A DNA stretch of 64,000 nt, taken from Emticicia aquatilis (GTDB lineage: Bacteria; Bacteroidota; Bacteroidia; Cytophagales; Spirosomataceae). Position 1 is the first letter of the stretch; each line of letters opens with the position of its first letter. The stretch spans positions 372,001 to 436,000 of the forward strand of contig NZ_BMKK01000002.1 of NCBI RefSeq assembly GCF_014644295.1, read 5' to 3'. The position numbers and the translations under genes are program-made. Under the pieces are notes generated by a model. The model saw nothing but the letters and a program-made list of their open reading frames with translations, did not search any database and was not told the origin of the DNA. Positions 44,118 through 53,338 of this stretch are shown piece by piece.

Positions 44118-44190
44118 TGATCCCGCTGGGACTCGAACCCAGGACCCATACATTAAAAGTGTATTGCTCTACCAACTGAGCTACGGAATC
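44118..44190 (-). tRNA. tRNA-Lys (TTT), first copy
   Basis: Identical 73-nt sequence to the downstream copy, 84 bp away. The spacer holds small hairpins (GTGTC/GACAC and CGGC/GCCG) that may serve processing. The two copies are probably made as one precursor, since the only terminator found follows the downstream copy. Confidence 0.96.
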
Positions 44191-44227
44191 GTTATATTTT
44201 TGATTTAAACTTTAACAATTAAACAGA

Positions 44228-44258
44228 TTTGAAAGTGAAATGTTTTGTATTAACTTTG
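44228..44258 (+). promoter_or_regulatory. Promoter that fixes the start of the BatE-like gene
   Basis: TTTG at 44228-44231, a 19-nt spacer and TAACTTTG at 44251-44258 match the consensus. It lies inside the longest reading frame (from 44229), so transcription starts near 44265 and the real start codon must be downstream, at 44316. Confidence 0.75.
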
Positions 44259-44315
44259 TCTTTCTGTGCCGTTGTTCTTAAATCGTGGTGCAAAATTAGT
44301 ACTTTTAACAATACG

Positions 44316-45053
44316 ATGCAAACATACTTTTTGAAATTTCTGAAAATATTTTTTTTCTTTTTTTTAATATTCACGCAAGTACTTGATACTCAGGGACAAA
44401 CAAGTTTAAATAAAAAAGCAGATTCTTTATTTATTCAAAAAAAATTTGATGAGGCAAAGAGCATTTATGAGAAAATCATTGAAAACTCACAAAATGTCAA
44501 TCCAAAAATTTATTTAAAACTTGCAAATATTTCAGAAACGAAGGGAGAGTTTGTAAAAGAATTGTACTACTTGAATCTATATTTTTTCAAACAGCCAAAC
44601 GAAAAGGTTTTTGAAAAAATGTATATCGTGGCAACTGAGAATGGTTTTAGTGGCTACGAAAAAAATGATTTGAACTATTTTCTATTTTATTACAGACAAT
44701 ATTCTAATTACGTCTGGGCGGGTTTTCTGCTTTTAGGTATTTATATTTTCACGGTTTTGGTACTAAAGAAAAAAAACAATCAGTTCTCCCCTATCAGACA
44801 CAAGGTGATTTTCATTGTCTATTTGGTTTTCTTAGCCAGTTTGATTAACCTTCCCAATAATTATAAATCTGTGATTATAAAAAACGAAAAAGTATATCTA
44901 CGAGATTACCCTTCGGCTGCTTCTCAGATTATTGGTAGTATAAGTGAAGGTAATAGACTAAATGTAATAAAAACCGATGATATTTGGTATCAGGTTTTAT
45001 GGGAAGGTAAGTTTTGTTACTTAAAGGAAAGCGATATTTGGGTAGTAAAATAG
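44316..45053 (+). CDS. BatE-like TPR protein with SH3 domain
   Basis: About 245 residues from the ATG at 44316, chosen because of the promoter just upstream and because this start gives a normal signal peptide (MQTYFLKFLKIFFFFFLIFTQ). A TPR unit follows (ADSLFIQKKFDEAKSIYEKIIENSQ), then two membrane helices (about 135-155 and 170-188 in this numbering), and a bacterial SH3-type domain at the C-terminus (VYLRDYPSAASQIIGSISEGNRLNVIKTDDIWYQV). This order (signal, TPR, two helices, SH3) is that of BatE in Bacteroidota, usually encoded with BatA-D; none of those is adjacent here. Confidence 0.78.
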   Translation: MQTYFLKFLKIFFFFFLIFTQVLDTQGQTSLNKKADSLFIQKKFDEAKSIYEKIIENSQNVNPKIYLKLANISETKGEFVKELYYLNLYFFKQPNEKVFEKMYIVATENGFSGYEKNDLNYFLFYYRQYSNYVWAGFLLLGIYIFTVLVLKKKNNQFSPIRHKVIFIVYLVFLASLINLPNNYKSVIIKNEKVYLRDYPSAASQIIGSISEGNRLNVIKTDDIWYQVLWEGKFCYLKESDIWVVK

Positions 45054-45089
45054 CCCACCGACTTTGTCAATGGGCTAATTGTATCAGAA

Positions 45090-45920
45090 TCAATGAATTT
45101 CGCTGATTTGCTTCAGTGGAGAATTCTTCTCTTTGGCAAGTGTTGTATAAACTAATTTATCAACCAAACGTGGGAATAATTTATTCAACCAAACAGTTAG
45201 CTTCCCTTCATTCGTAAGGATTATTGAACGCTTACGCTTATTGATAGCTTTTACAATGTGCATAGCACATTCCTCCGACGACATCATCTTTTCTTCATCT
45301 CGAACTGTTTCTTGGCTCACTTGTCCGTGAGCATCAATCGCAGCAAATCTAATATTTGATGAAGTAAAACCAGGGCAAGCAGTAAGCACGTTTACGCCCG
45401 TGTGTAGCAATTCGGTACGCAATGCCTCCAAAAATCCATTAACCGCAAATTTGGATGCTGAGTATCCACTACGAACGGGTAAGCCTCTATAACCTGCGAT
45501 AGACGAAATGCCAACAATAGTACCTTTTGCTTTTTTGATATACGGAAGTGCAGCTTGGGTTAAGTAAACAGTTCCAAAGAAATTGATGTCCATTACCTTA
45601 CGAATTGTGGCATCAATATCGGCATCTTCAAACATCGAACGCATCGTTATTCCTGCATTGTTGATTAGAATGTCGATTTTACCATAATGGTAAATTGCTT
45701 CGGCTACTATTCTTTTATTGTCGTACTCTAAACTTGAATCGGCCACTAAATAATGGTTTTCGATTCCTTGCATTGAAAGTTCGTGGCTGGTTTGTTCTAA
45801 TTTGTCGATATTTCGACCAGTAATAATCAATTTACAACTCTCTTTACCAAGTTCAAAGGCAAGAGCTTTACCAATACCTGACGAACCACCTGTAATGATT
45901 ACAACTTTATCTTTTAGCAT
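45090..45920 (-). CDS. Short-chain dehydrogenase/reductase
   Basis: A classical SDR of 276 residues: cofactor motif TGGSSGIGKALA at residues 10-21, NNAG near 90, catalytic Ser in ISSIAG near 140 and Tyr-Lys in YSASK near 153. An Arg after the second strand (TGRNIDKL) suggests NADP(H) preference. The C-terminal extension (SIILTNEGKLTVWLNKLFPRLVDKLV) is hydrophobic and may contact a membrane, as in lipid-modifying SDRs. The substrate is not determined. It has no operon partner. Confidence 0.88.
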   Translation of the reverse strand: MLKDKVVIITGGSSGIGKALAFELGKESCKLIITGRNIDKLEQTSHELSMQGIENHYLVADSSLEYDNKRIVAEAIYHYGKIDILINNAGITMRSMFEDADIDATIRKVMDINFFGTVYLTQAALPYIKKAKGTIVGISSIAGYRGLPVRSGYSASKFAVNGFLEALRTELLHTGVNVLTACPGFTSSNIRFAAIDAHGQVSQETVRDEEKMMSSEECAMHIVKAINKRKRSIILTNEGKLTVWLNKLFPRLVDKLVYTTLAKEKNSPLKQISEIH

Positions 45921-46044
45921 GGAAAAAAATATTTAAAAAAATAAATTATCACCAATGATTGGCACAACTATATTTATATTAAAATGCTTTTTTACTTGAA
46001 ATTGTTCCCGCTTAAGATTAAAAACAATATGCCTCAGATTAAAA

Positions 46045-48246
46045 TTAGCGAACCAGATGTATAACTCCTTTGTAAACTTCGTCGGAAAAGGTTAGTGCGT
46101 AGAAATAATCGCCCGAAGATTCGTTATCACCTGTCCAAATAAAATTACGTTCATAAGTTAAAAAGATAGACTTTCCCCATCTATTTACAATCTCAAATTT
46201 TTTAAATTGTCGCTTACAATTATCTTCAGGAATTGCCCCTAAGCTGAAATAATCATTTTTACCATCGCCATCTGGTGTAAATGTATTGAATGGCTGAATT
46301 GGATTATCAATAACTACGTTATCTTTCAAAATCAATTTTACACTTACAGAATCTTGTAGTTGTAAACAGTTATTGTCTTTCGTGGCAAAATTAACAATAA
46401 ACTCTCTTGACTCCTTTCCTCCCAACATAAAGCAGGTTGGTTTCCAAGTAAATAAACTACTAACTTTACCTCTACCTTCTTTGTTTTCAAATGACATCAA
46501 GACATTCTTAAATTCAAATCCCTTGGGTGTGCCAGTAAGTGTTAGTTGCTCGTTATCAATATCTTGTGAATTAACGTTGAATGTGAATTCATTATTGATA
46601 TTTGGATTCAAAATATATTCGGCGGTATTATTTGTAAGCGTAGTCAGAACCGTGGGGGAGTTATTTTGTTTACCTTTCACCTCAACTGGTACCGAATAAA
46701 GCGTTTGAGTACTAACGCCACAGCGTTGGTCTTTCACGATAAAATCTAAAAGCAATTGTTTTTGTTTGAGGGCTTCACAGTTCGGAATAAACTGTAAAAT
46801 TGAATTAACACTGCCTAAGCCCTGTTTGGTCGGAAAACTAAAACCATAATTACCCAAACTAAAATTCCTACCAGTTCCACTGAGTTGAAGCGTATCATTG
46901 TCTATATCATTTCCAAAGACCGTAAATTTAAGTGTATCTCCGTAGGTAACAACAGGATTTGCTAAAAGCGAAGTAGTGAGGTTGGGTTTTGTATTTTGGT
47001 TTTCTTCAAACTGAACTCTCATTCGGAATCCACGATTTTGTGGAACTGGGCAGCCATTATCACTAATGTTTATGAAAAATTCTGCTGGTACATTATTTTT
47101 TGTAATGATACACTCATCTAAACAGAAAGAAGTTTTTAGCGTATCTTTAGAAGTAATTTCAACATTGGCAGTTGAAGGTAAAATAATTTTTTTAGTATCA
47201 ATATTCACTCCCTTGGCCGAAAGTGTGACTTTTTGCTTGAGGTCAGGGTCGGTGTATAAAATATCAAAACAACGTTTTTCTCCTTTTTTGAGTGTAATTA
47301 CATCGGTATCTTTGAAAAACTTCTTACTACTCTGATTGGCCACCAAAACAACAGGTGGAGAATTAAAAATACAATCAATAACTTTCAGTTGAAAATCACG
47401 TTTCATACGACCAATTCTTTTGCCTTTACGAAACTCTTCAACCATCACCGAAAAAACATAAAGCCCCAATTTATTGGGTTTTACATTCAAAACGCCTGTT
47501 TGTGCATCAACCCTTAAAGGTATTTCTCCAGGAATTACATTGTCTATACTTATACCCGTTACCCAAGATGCCTCTTTGTAATTATTGCTTGGTGAATTTG
47601 TAGGATTAGAAACTTGTGGAGAAGAATTTCCAATCCACGGTACAACCAATGAGTAAACAAGGCTGTCGCCATCGGCATCGGTAGCACTAAAATCCATCTC
47701 GAAATTCTGATTAATACACACATAATCAGCAATAATATCTCTAAAATGCGGTGTCGTATTGGGGATTGTTACAGGTGCAAACTCGGTATAAAACACCATT
47801 CCGACATTACTCGGATTCTGAATATTGGTAATAATTGTATTTCTGCAACAACGTTCCCACACAATCATGTAGCCTTCGGGGTCAGAAAATTTATCAGCAG
47901 AAAGGTCAATCGCACTACTGTATTTCATCAAGAGTGTTGATAAATCACCTTTTTGGCACGATGGGTCAACGTATTTTATTGGCTGGCGATAAACTTGCGG
48001 ACAGTTTACATCTCCCATAAACATTAAATCACGCTTCCGATAAACTTGCAGACGAATTGACAAATCCTCAGCTGCGGTGCGGCCATTGATAGCATCAAAA
48101 TATAAACTTAATGTAACCTGATGAGTACCATTTCCAGCAACAGGGTTTTTGAGAGGCACAACTTCAATCTCACCACCAACAATGTGAGAAGCAAAACTTA
48201 AGACAGTGATGAGTTGAAAAAAAACAAAAAGGATAAGTCTTTTCAT
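46045..48246 (-). CDS. Large secreted protein with type B T9SS sorting domain (gliding-motility-associated C-terminus)
   Basis: A 733-residue protein with a signal peptide (MKRLILFVFFQLITVLSFASH). The body has repeated Ig/cadherin-like beta units (DTLQLSGTGRNFSLGNYGFSFPTKQG and a similar second unit), with an early HIVGGEIEVVPL segment. The C-terminus is the type B sorting domain (PFNTFTPDGDGKNDYFSLG, then FEIVNRWGKSIF and a GDYFYALTF end), which directs export by the type IX secretion system. This fits a cell-surface protein of a T9SS-bearing Bacteroidota. Ligand and role are unknown. Confidence 0.9.
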   Translation of the reverse strand: MKRLILFVFFQLITVLSFASHIVGGEIEVVPLKNPVAGNGTHQVTLSLYFDAINGRTAAEDLSIRLQVYRKRDLMFMGDVNCPQVYRQPIKYVDPSCQKGDLSTLLMKYSSAIDLSADKFSDPEGYMIVWERCCRNTIITNIQNPSNVGMVFYTEFAPVTIPNTTPHFRDIIADYVCINQNFEMDFSATDADGDSLVYSLVVPWIGNSSPQVSNPTNSPSNNYKEASWVTGISIDNVIPGEIPLRVDAQTGVLNVKPNKLGLYVFSVMVEEFRKGKRIGRMKRDFQLKVIDCIFNSPPVVLVANQSSKKFFKDTDVITLKKGEKRCFDILYTDPDLKQKVTLSAKGVNIDTKKIILPSTANVEITSKDTLKTSFCLDECIITKNNVPAEFFINISDNGCPVPQNRGFRMRVQFEENQNTKPNLTTSLLANPVVTYGDTLKFTVFGNDIDNDTLQLSGTGRNFSLGNYGFSFPTKQGLGSVNSILQFIPNCEALKQKQLLLDFIVKDQRCGVSTQTLYSVPVEVKGKQNNSPTVLTTLTNNTAEYILNPNINNEFTFNVNSQDIDNEQLTLTGTPKGFEFKNVLMSFENKEGRGKVSSLFTWKPTCFMLGGKESREFIVNFATKDNNCLQLQDSVSVKLILKDNVVIDNPIQPFNTFTPDGDGKNDYFSLGAIPEDNCKRQFKKFEIVNRWGKSIFLTYERNFIWTGDNESSGDYFYALTFSDEVYKGVIHLVR

Positions 48247-48308
48247 AGCAAATAAGTTTCATAGGGAATTTCATTTATATAGACGAAAATTGCGGGACAA
48301 AGGTTGGA

Positions 48309-48340
48309 TTTTGAACTTCAAGCTAAGTTAAATACTTTTG
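48309..48340 (+). promoter_or_regulatory. Promoter of the RlmD-like gene
   Basis: TTTTG (TTG at 48311-48313), a 19-nt spacer and TACTTTTG at 48333-48340 match the consensus; the ATG lies about 55 nt downstream. Confidence 0.78.
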
Positions 48341-48396
48341 TGAATTAAAACTAAAGAGAAAACGTAAAATATACGATTTCAAAAGAAAAATAGATA

Positions 48397-49818
48397 ATGG
48401 GAAAAGTTAAGACATTTGTAATTGAGTCGATTGTAGTTGAGAGCTTTGCCGCCGAAGGTAAATGTATTGCAAAACACAATGGTCAGGTAATATTTATTGA
48501 GGGAAGCAATGTTCATCCAGGCGATAAAGTAAAGCTTTTTGTAAACAACAGAAAGAAAAACTATGCCGAAGCAAATGTTCTTGAAATATTGGAATACTCG
48601 CCAGATAGAATTGAGCCATTTTGTAAACACTTTGGCGTTTGTGGCGGATGTAAGTGGCAACATGTACCATATGAAAAACAATTAGAACTAAAATTTACTC
48701 AGGTAAGTGACCAGCTCAAACGAATTGGAAAGCTCGATTTGCCAGCCATAAAACCAATTTTAGGTTCAGCAAAAACACAATTTTATAGAAATAAGTTAGA
48801 ATATACTTTCTCGAACAGTAGATGGTTTACGAGAGATGAAATCAATACCGATGAAGCTATGAGCAAAAACGCTTTGGGTTTTCACGTTCCAAAACGTTTT
48901 GAGAAAGTATTACCGATTGAAAAATGCTATCATCAAGCCGACCCATCGAATGATATTAGGCTTACGCTACGTGACTTCGCTAATGCTAATAATTATACCT
49001 ACTATGACCACATCGCCCACGAAGGTTTTCTGAGAAACATCATGATTAGAACCTCAACAACGGGTGATTTGATGGTGATGGTGCAATTTGCTCAAGACAA
49101 TAAAGAGGATATCAAAGCAACGATGGAACATTTGCACACTTCTTTTCCGCAAATAACTTCGTTGAATTATATCCTTAATCAAAAACGCAACGATACATTC
49201 TTTGACTTGGAGGTTCATACCTATTATGGCAAACCTTATATTGAAGAGCGTATGGAAGATTTAACATTCAGAATTGGGGTAAAATCTTTTTACCAAACTA
49301 ATTCTGAGCAGGCCTATGAATTATATAAGATTACAAGAGAGTTAGCTGATTTAACTGGTAATGAGTTGGTTTATGACCTATATACAGGTACAGGAACGAT
49401 TGCAAATTTTGTGGCAAAAAAAGCGAAAAAGGTAATCGGGATTGAATATGTACCTGAGGCAATTGAAGATGCAAAAATTAACTCTGATGTAAACGAATTA
49501 CACAATACAACCTTCTATGCTGGCGATATGCGTAAGTTTTTAACAAATGAGTTTATTGCACAGCATGGCAAACCTGATGTTGTGATTACGGACCCTCCAC
49601 GTGCAGGTATGGACGAACCAGTAGTAAGAACTTTAATGGAAGCTGCTCCGAAACGAATCGTATATGTGAGTTGTAACCCAGCTACACAAGCTCGTGACTT
49701 GGCAATATTGAGTGAAAAGTATGATATTTCGGTAGTGCAACCAGTTGATATGTTCCCACATACACACCATGTAGAAAATGTGGTTAGATTAGATTTGAAG
49801 AATACCCCTAACCCCTAA
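48397..49818 (+). CDS. rlmD: 23S rRNA (uracil-C5)-methyltransferase, RlmD/RumA-like
   Basis: A 473-residue TrmA/RumA-family enzyme that makes m5U in 23S rRNA. It has an N-terminal TRAM domain (AEGKCIAKHNGQVIFIEG), a [4Fe-4S] cluster motif CKHFGVCGGCKWQH near residue 76 with a fourth Cys near IEKCYHQ, a SAM-binding DLYTGTGTIANFVA near 327, and the nucleophile in VSCNP near 426. Whether it methylates U1939 only or also U747 cannot be told. The last codons (Asn-Pro-stop) lie in one arm of a 24-bp inverted repeat shared with trhO. Confidence 0.9.
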   Translation: MGKVKTFVIESIVVESFAAEGKCIAKHNGQVIFIEGSNVHPGDKVKLFVNNRKKNYAEANVLEILEYSPDRIEPFCKHFGVCGGCKWQHVPYEKQLELKFTQVSDQLKRIGKLDLPAIKPILGSAKTQFYRNKLEYTFSNSRWFTRDEINTDEAMSKNALGFHVPKRFEKVLPIEKCYHQADPSNDIRLTLRDFANANNYTYYDHIAHEGFLRNIMIRTSTTGDLMVMVQFAQDNKEDIKATMEHLHTSFPQITSLNYILNQKRNDTFFDLEVHTYYGKPYIEERMEDLTFRIGVKSFYQTNSEQAYELYKITRELADLTGNELVYDLYTGTGTIANFVAKKAKKVIGIEYVPEAIEDAKINSDVNELHNTTFYAGDMRKFLTNEFIAQHGKPDVVITDPPRAGMDEPVVRTLMEAAPKRIVYVSCNPATQARDLAILSEKYDISVVQPVDMFPHTHHVENVVRLDLKNTPNP

Positions 49819-49918
49819 AGGGGAATTTTACAAAAAAAGCTTCAACTTCCCATCAGGAAAAGTTGAAGCCTTTTTTGTAATTACCGAAAACAGGAAATTC
49901 CCCTTTAGGGGTTAGGGG
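49805..49918. repeat. 24-bp inverted repeat flanking a terminator between rlmD and trhO
   Basis: Arms 49805-49828 (starts CCCCTAACCCCTAAAGGGG) and 49895-49918 are perfectly complementary. Each arm includes the stop codon of a converging gene: both proteins end Asn-Pro at the AACCCCTAA sequence. Inside lies a terminator hairpin. The CCCCTAACCCCTAAAGGGG unit resembles a repeat I have seen dispersed in Bacteroidota genomes. Confidence 0.75.
49833..49878. terminator. Bidirectional terminator of rlmD and trhO
   Basis: AAAAAAGCTTCAACTT pairs with AAGTTGAAGCCTTTTTT (one mismatch) around a loop of about 12 nt, in the centre of the 24-bp inverted repeat. Confidence 0.85.
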
Positions 49919-50946
49919 TTCAACCCTAATTCCTCAACAATATGCAAGGTTTTGGTGTTTTTTCGAGTTCTGAAGGCAATTTCTGGTTTGTACCCAACAG
50001 TGGTTTTGGCATAATAGCCTGTTCCATCGTATGGGCGTTTTCGTGGGTTTTCTTTGCACGCAACTGAGCAAGCTCCTTCCATTTCATGACCACATTTTTC
50101 GCAAATAGGCAAATGTTCATTACAATCAGGGTTTGCACAATTGACCATACGGTCTGACTCTGTTCCGCAAATATGACACTTTGAAATAATTACAGGATTA
50201 ACACTATTGACATCCGTAGTCAAACGATTATCAAATACGTAGCATTTTCCATCGAAATCTTCTCCACCTTCTTCTAAACCATATTTGATGATTCCTCCAT
50301 GTAATTGATAAACATCAGTAAACCCTTGTGAAAGCAGATACGCACTTGCTTTTTCGCACTTAATTCCACCCGTACAATAGGTTACAATTTTCTTGTCTTT
50401 CAAGTGAGCAATTTCATTCACATGGTCTGGTAGCTCACGAAGATTTTCCATATCAAAAGTTACCGCACCTTTAAATTTCCCAACTGAATGCTCATAATTT
50501 GAACGCATATCAACCAAAACCACATTAGGGTCGCTTTTGATTAATTCCTTGAAATCGGCGGGTTCGAGGTGTTTACCAGTTTGCTCTAAAGGATTAACTG
50601 GCAGTTCTGAATGAACTATCTCTTTCTTGATTCTAACATAAAGTTTAGTGAAAGCATGTTTTTCAACTTTCTCAACTTTAAAATCAACTTTAGCAAACCT
50701 TGGGTCAGATTTTACCCAAGCCATGTATTTTTCAGTATCTTCTGCCAGACCAGAAACTGTACCATTCAAGCCTTCTGGAGCAATAATTATTCTACCCAGC
50801 AGATTATTTTCTAAGCAAAATTGATGATGAATGTCTCGATACTCCACTACATTTTCGATGGGCGAATAAATATAATAAAGCAGAACTTGATAATTAGTAG
50901 ATGTACTTACTGGATTCTCAGTAATTGAATTTGTATGTTTTTCCAT
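49912..50946 (-). CDS. trhO: tRNA uridine(34) hydroxylase TrhO (rhodanese family)
   Basis: The 344-residue protein matches the TrhO (formerly YceA) pattern: an N-terminal acylphosphatase-like domain (LLGRIIIAPEGLNGTVSG), then a rhodanese domain with the active-site loop YCTGGIKCEKASAYL near residue 190, and a C-terminal zinc-finger-like region with Cys-x2-Cys clusters (CHICGTESDRMVNCANPDCN, then CEKCGHEMEGACS). It uses oxygen to hydroxylate U34 of certain tRNAs in the cytoplasm. Its C-terminal Asn-Pro-stop lies in the 24-bp inverted repeat shared with rlmD. Confidence 0.94.
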   Translation of the reverse strand: MEKHTNSITENPVSTSTNYQVLLYYIYSPIENVVEYRDIHHQFCLENNLLGRIIIAPEGLNGTVSGLAEDTEKYMAWVKSDPRFAKVDFKVEKVEKHAFTKLYVRIKKEIVHSELPVNPLEQTGKHLEPADFKELIKSDPNVVLVDMRSNYEHSVGKFKGAVTFDMENLRELPDHVNEIAHLKDKKIVTYCTGGIKCEKASAYLLSQGFTDVYQLHGGIIKYGLEEGGEDFDGKCYVFDNRLTTDVNSVNPVIISKCHICGTESDRMVNCANPDCNEHLPICEKCGHEMEGACSVACKENPRKRPYDGTGYYAKTTVGYKPEIAFRTRKNTKTLHIVEELGLNP

Positions 50947-51084
50947 TGATTTTCAATCTTTCAAGGTGTAAACTTGATTTGAATTGCTGCAAAATTACGA
51001 AACATATTTTTTTTATTCTATGATTTTTATCAGATAAAGCCTTAATTTGTAAATTATATTTAAGCTAACTCTCATAAAGTAACA

Positions 51085-51726
51085 ATGCACATTGCGATTA
51101 CGGGCAATATAGGTGCCGGCAAAACTACCTTAGCTACTAAACTGGCAAATCATTATGGTTGGGAAGTATTATACGAAGCGGTTGATGGAAATCCATACTT
51201 ACCTCCCTTCTACGAAGACATGGAAAAATGGGCATTTCACTTGCAGATTTTCTTTCTCAATAGTCGATTTGAGCAAGTTTTGAAGATAAAAAAACTAACT
51301 GAAGAAAAAACAATTATTCAAGATAGGTCGATTTACGAAGATGCGTATATTTTTGCCCGCAATCTTTATGAGTCTGGTAAATTTAATGAAACAGATTATC
51401 AGACCTATAAAAGTATGTTCAATACAATCACACAGGCAATTACGCACCCAGATTTGATGATTTACTTGAGAGCTGACTTACCCAAGCTACAACGTCAAAT
51501 TAGTAAGCGAGGACGTGATTTTGAGAAAAATATTGACCCTAATTATTTGATAAGTTTGAATAAACTATACGAAGACTTTGCCAACCTTTATACTCACGGA
51601 AAGCTACTGGTGATAGATGTAAATAACCTCGACTATGCCGAACGCAACGAAGATTTTGAGCATATCATAGAAATCATCGACCGCAATATTAGTATGGGTA
51701 CGCAACTCGAAATACAAAATATATAA
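51085..51726 (+). CDS. Deoxynucleoside kinase
   Basis: A 213-residue kinase of the dNK/dCK family. The P-loop GNIGAGKTTLA lies at residues 7-17, the substrate-binding QDRSIYEDAYIFA near 90, and the LID-like RGRDFEKNIDPNYL near 137. It phosphorylates deoxynucleosides for salvage in the cytoplasm; which bases it prefers cannot be read from sequence. It forms a single-gene unit with a hairpin terminator after the stop, convergent with the lptF/G gene. Confidence 0.9.
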   Translation: MHIAITGNIGAGKTTLATKLANHYGWEVLYEAVDGNPYLPPFYEDMEKWAFHLQIFFLNSRFEQVLKIKKLTEEKTIIQDRSIYEDAYIFARNLYESGKFNETDYQTYKSMFNTITQAITHPDLMIYLRADLPKLQRQISKRGRDFEKNIDPNYLISLNKLYEDFANLYTHGKLLVIDVNNLDYAERNEDFEHIIEIIDRNISMGTQLEIQNI

Positions 51727-51734
51727 AACAAACG

Positions 51735-51764
51735 AGCCATGAAATTAGAATTCATGGCTCATTT
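51735..51764. terminator. Terminator between the dNK gene and the LptF/G gene
   Basis: GAGCCATGAA / TTCATGGCTC hairpin with a 6-nt loop between two convergent genes; T content in the tail is modest. Confidence 0.75.
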
Positions 51765-51766
51765 GA

Positions 51767-53251
51767 TTATGAGATAACTGCATTTTTAGGTTTAAAGAAT
51801 TTCCTGTTTTTCCAATAAGTTTTTAATCTATCGAAATAGACATCATAAATATCGCTCTCAAACAAACGTGCATCATTGGTTGCTTTAGAAAGGAAACAAA
51901 CACCAAAAATGAGTAGTACAGCATCAGGCATCCAAACTCCTAAAAGCACAGGCCAAATATCTTCTTTGGCATATTTATCGCCAAGTTGCATCAAAACGTA
52001 CATCAAAATAAAAAATGTAATTGAAAGCAACACTGGCATACCAAACCCACCTTTTTTGATGATTGAACCAAGTGATGAGCCAATCAAAAACATCACAAAA
52101 CACGCAAAAGCCATTGTAAACTTATGCCATTTTTCAACTTGGGCTTTTATTCCATCTCTTTTTTTACTCTTTACAATGTCAACAGTTGTAGTAAACTGGT
52201 CACGCAGGTTTTTCGCTTGTGAAATAGCCGTTTCAAATGTTTCGTCAAGGCGGTATGAATTCTCACCAAGTTTTAGTTTTTCGTTGACCCATTTTCCACC
52301 AACAATTGGCTTTTTTTCACGAGCAGCTTTTGAAGTATCAATTGGGTATTTCTTAAACTGAAAATTGTAAAGTTGAGTAGCGGTAGTAATTTGTGATTTC
52401 AAAGTTTTGTCAATATCCATCGCCACCGAATCGGCCTGATTATTCAGTTGAGTGATATTTTTCATGTACTCATGGTATTTAAACTGAGACTCATCGGTGC
52501 GACGCATTCCGAAAGACTCTAAAGAAAATACCATCTTGTTTTGCTTGAAGCTATTTTTTACGAATTGAGTTTCGTTATAATTTCCATCATTGGCTTTATA
52601 ATCAACGTAGTTAGTTCCATTGTACAATTCAAACACTAAATAAGTATTATCATACATTGTGTACATCCTTCCCGAATCAGCCAAAGTAACATTTACATTA
52701 CCATTATTGCTTGCATGATTATAAATCGTAACTCCTTTGAGCGTTTTTCCATCAGGAAACTTCTTTAACACTTTTATACTATACCCAGGTATTTCTTTAT
52801 AAAAAATCCCTTCTTTAACATTTAAAGTCACTTTGGTAGTTTTTACGTCATATAGCAAGCTGTATCCTTTAAGATTAGCCCAAGGATTTACGGTATTGTT
52901 AAACCACAATGAAAAGATACTAACACCAAATGCAAAAATCATTGCAGGAAGAAGCACACGTGATATAGGTACACCAGCCGATTTGATAGCCGTCAGCTCG
53001 CTGTACTCACCTAAATTCCCGAAACACATTAACGAAGCCAGCAATACCGAAAGTGGTAATGCAATAGGAACTGTTATGAGAGAGAAGTAAACAAAAAGTT
53101 TTCCGAATACATCGTATCCTAAATCTTTACCAACAAAATCATTGAAGTAAAGCATTAGGAAACGCATCAAAAAAATAAAAACTACCACACAGGTAGTTAA
53201 TATGAATGGCCCGATAAAAGACCTAATTACTAAAATATCAATTTTCTTCAT
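51767..53251 (-). CDS. LptF/LptG-family permease (YjgP/YjgQ)
   Basis: A 494-residue protein with the family's layout: three N-terminal membrane segments (first at about residues 15-35, then around 55-75 and 100-120 with SVLLASLMCFGNLGEYSELTAIKSAGVP), a long periplasmic domain (about 120-380) and three C-terminal segments. The LptB2FG complex extracts lipopolysaccharide from the inner membrane and passes it to the transport bridge. Whether this copy is LptF or LptG cannot be decided here; Bacteroidota often carry the two at separate loci. It is transcribed alone on the minus strand, with the START-like gene upstream. Confidence 0.88.
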   Translation of the reverse strand: MKKIDILVIRSFIGPFILTTCVVVFIFLMRFLMLYFNDFVGKDLGYDVFGKLFVYFSLITVPIALPLSVLLASLMCFGNLGEYSELTAIKSAGVPISRVLLPAMIFAFGVSIFSLWFNNTVNPWANLKGYSLLYDVKTTKVTLNVKEGIFYKEIPGYSIKVLKKFPDGKTLKGVTIYNHASNNGNVNVTLADSGRMYTMYDNTYLVFELYNGTNYVDYKANDGNYNETQFVKNSFKQNKMVFSLESFGMRRTDESQFKYHEYMKNITQLNNQADSVAMDIDKTLKSQITTATQLYNFQFKKYPIDTSKAAREKKPIVGGKWVNEKLKLGENSYRLDETFETAISQAKNLRDQFTTTVDIVKSKKRDGIKAQVEKWHKFTMAFACFVMFLIGSSLGSIIKKGGFGMPVLLSITFFILMYVLMQLGDKYAKEDIWPVLLGVWMPDAVLLIFGVCFLSKATNDARLFESDIYDVYFDRLKTYWKNRKFFKPKNAVIS

Positions 53252-53338
53252 TCAAAGACGTAATGATTCTGCGGCACAAAATTCCGACAGGAAATCCATT
53301 TTCACAAGTCCATTAAGTTTATTTAACAAAAATAATAC

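Noticed and set aside
43961-44190. Tandem tRNA-Lys copies as a recent mobile duplication
   Set aside because: Identical tandem tRNA genes are common; nothing in the flanks indicates mobility.
44229-44315. Longer N-terminus of the BatE-like protein
   Set aside because: A consensus promoter lies inside it, so it cannot be transcribed from that promoter.
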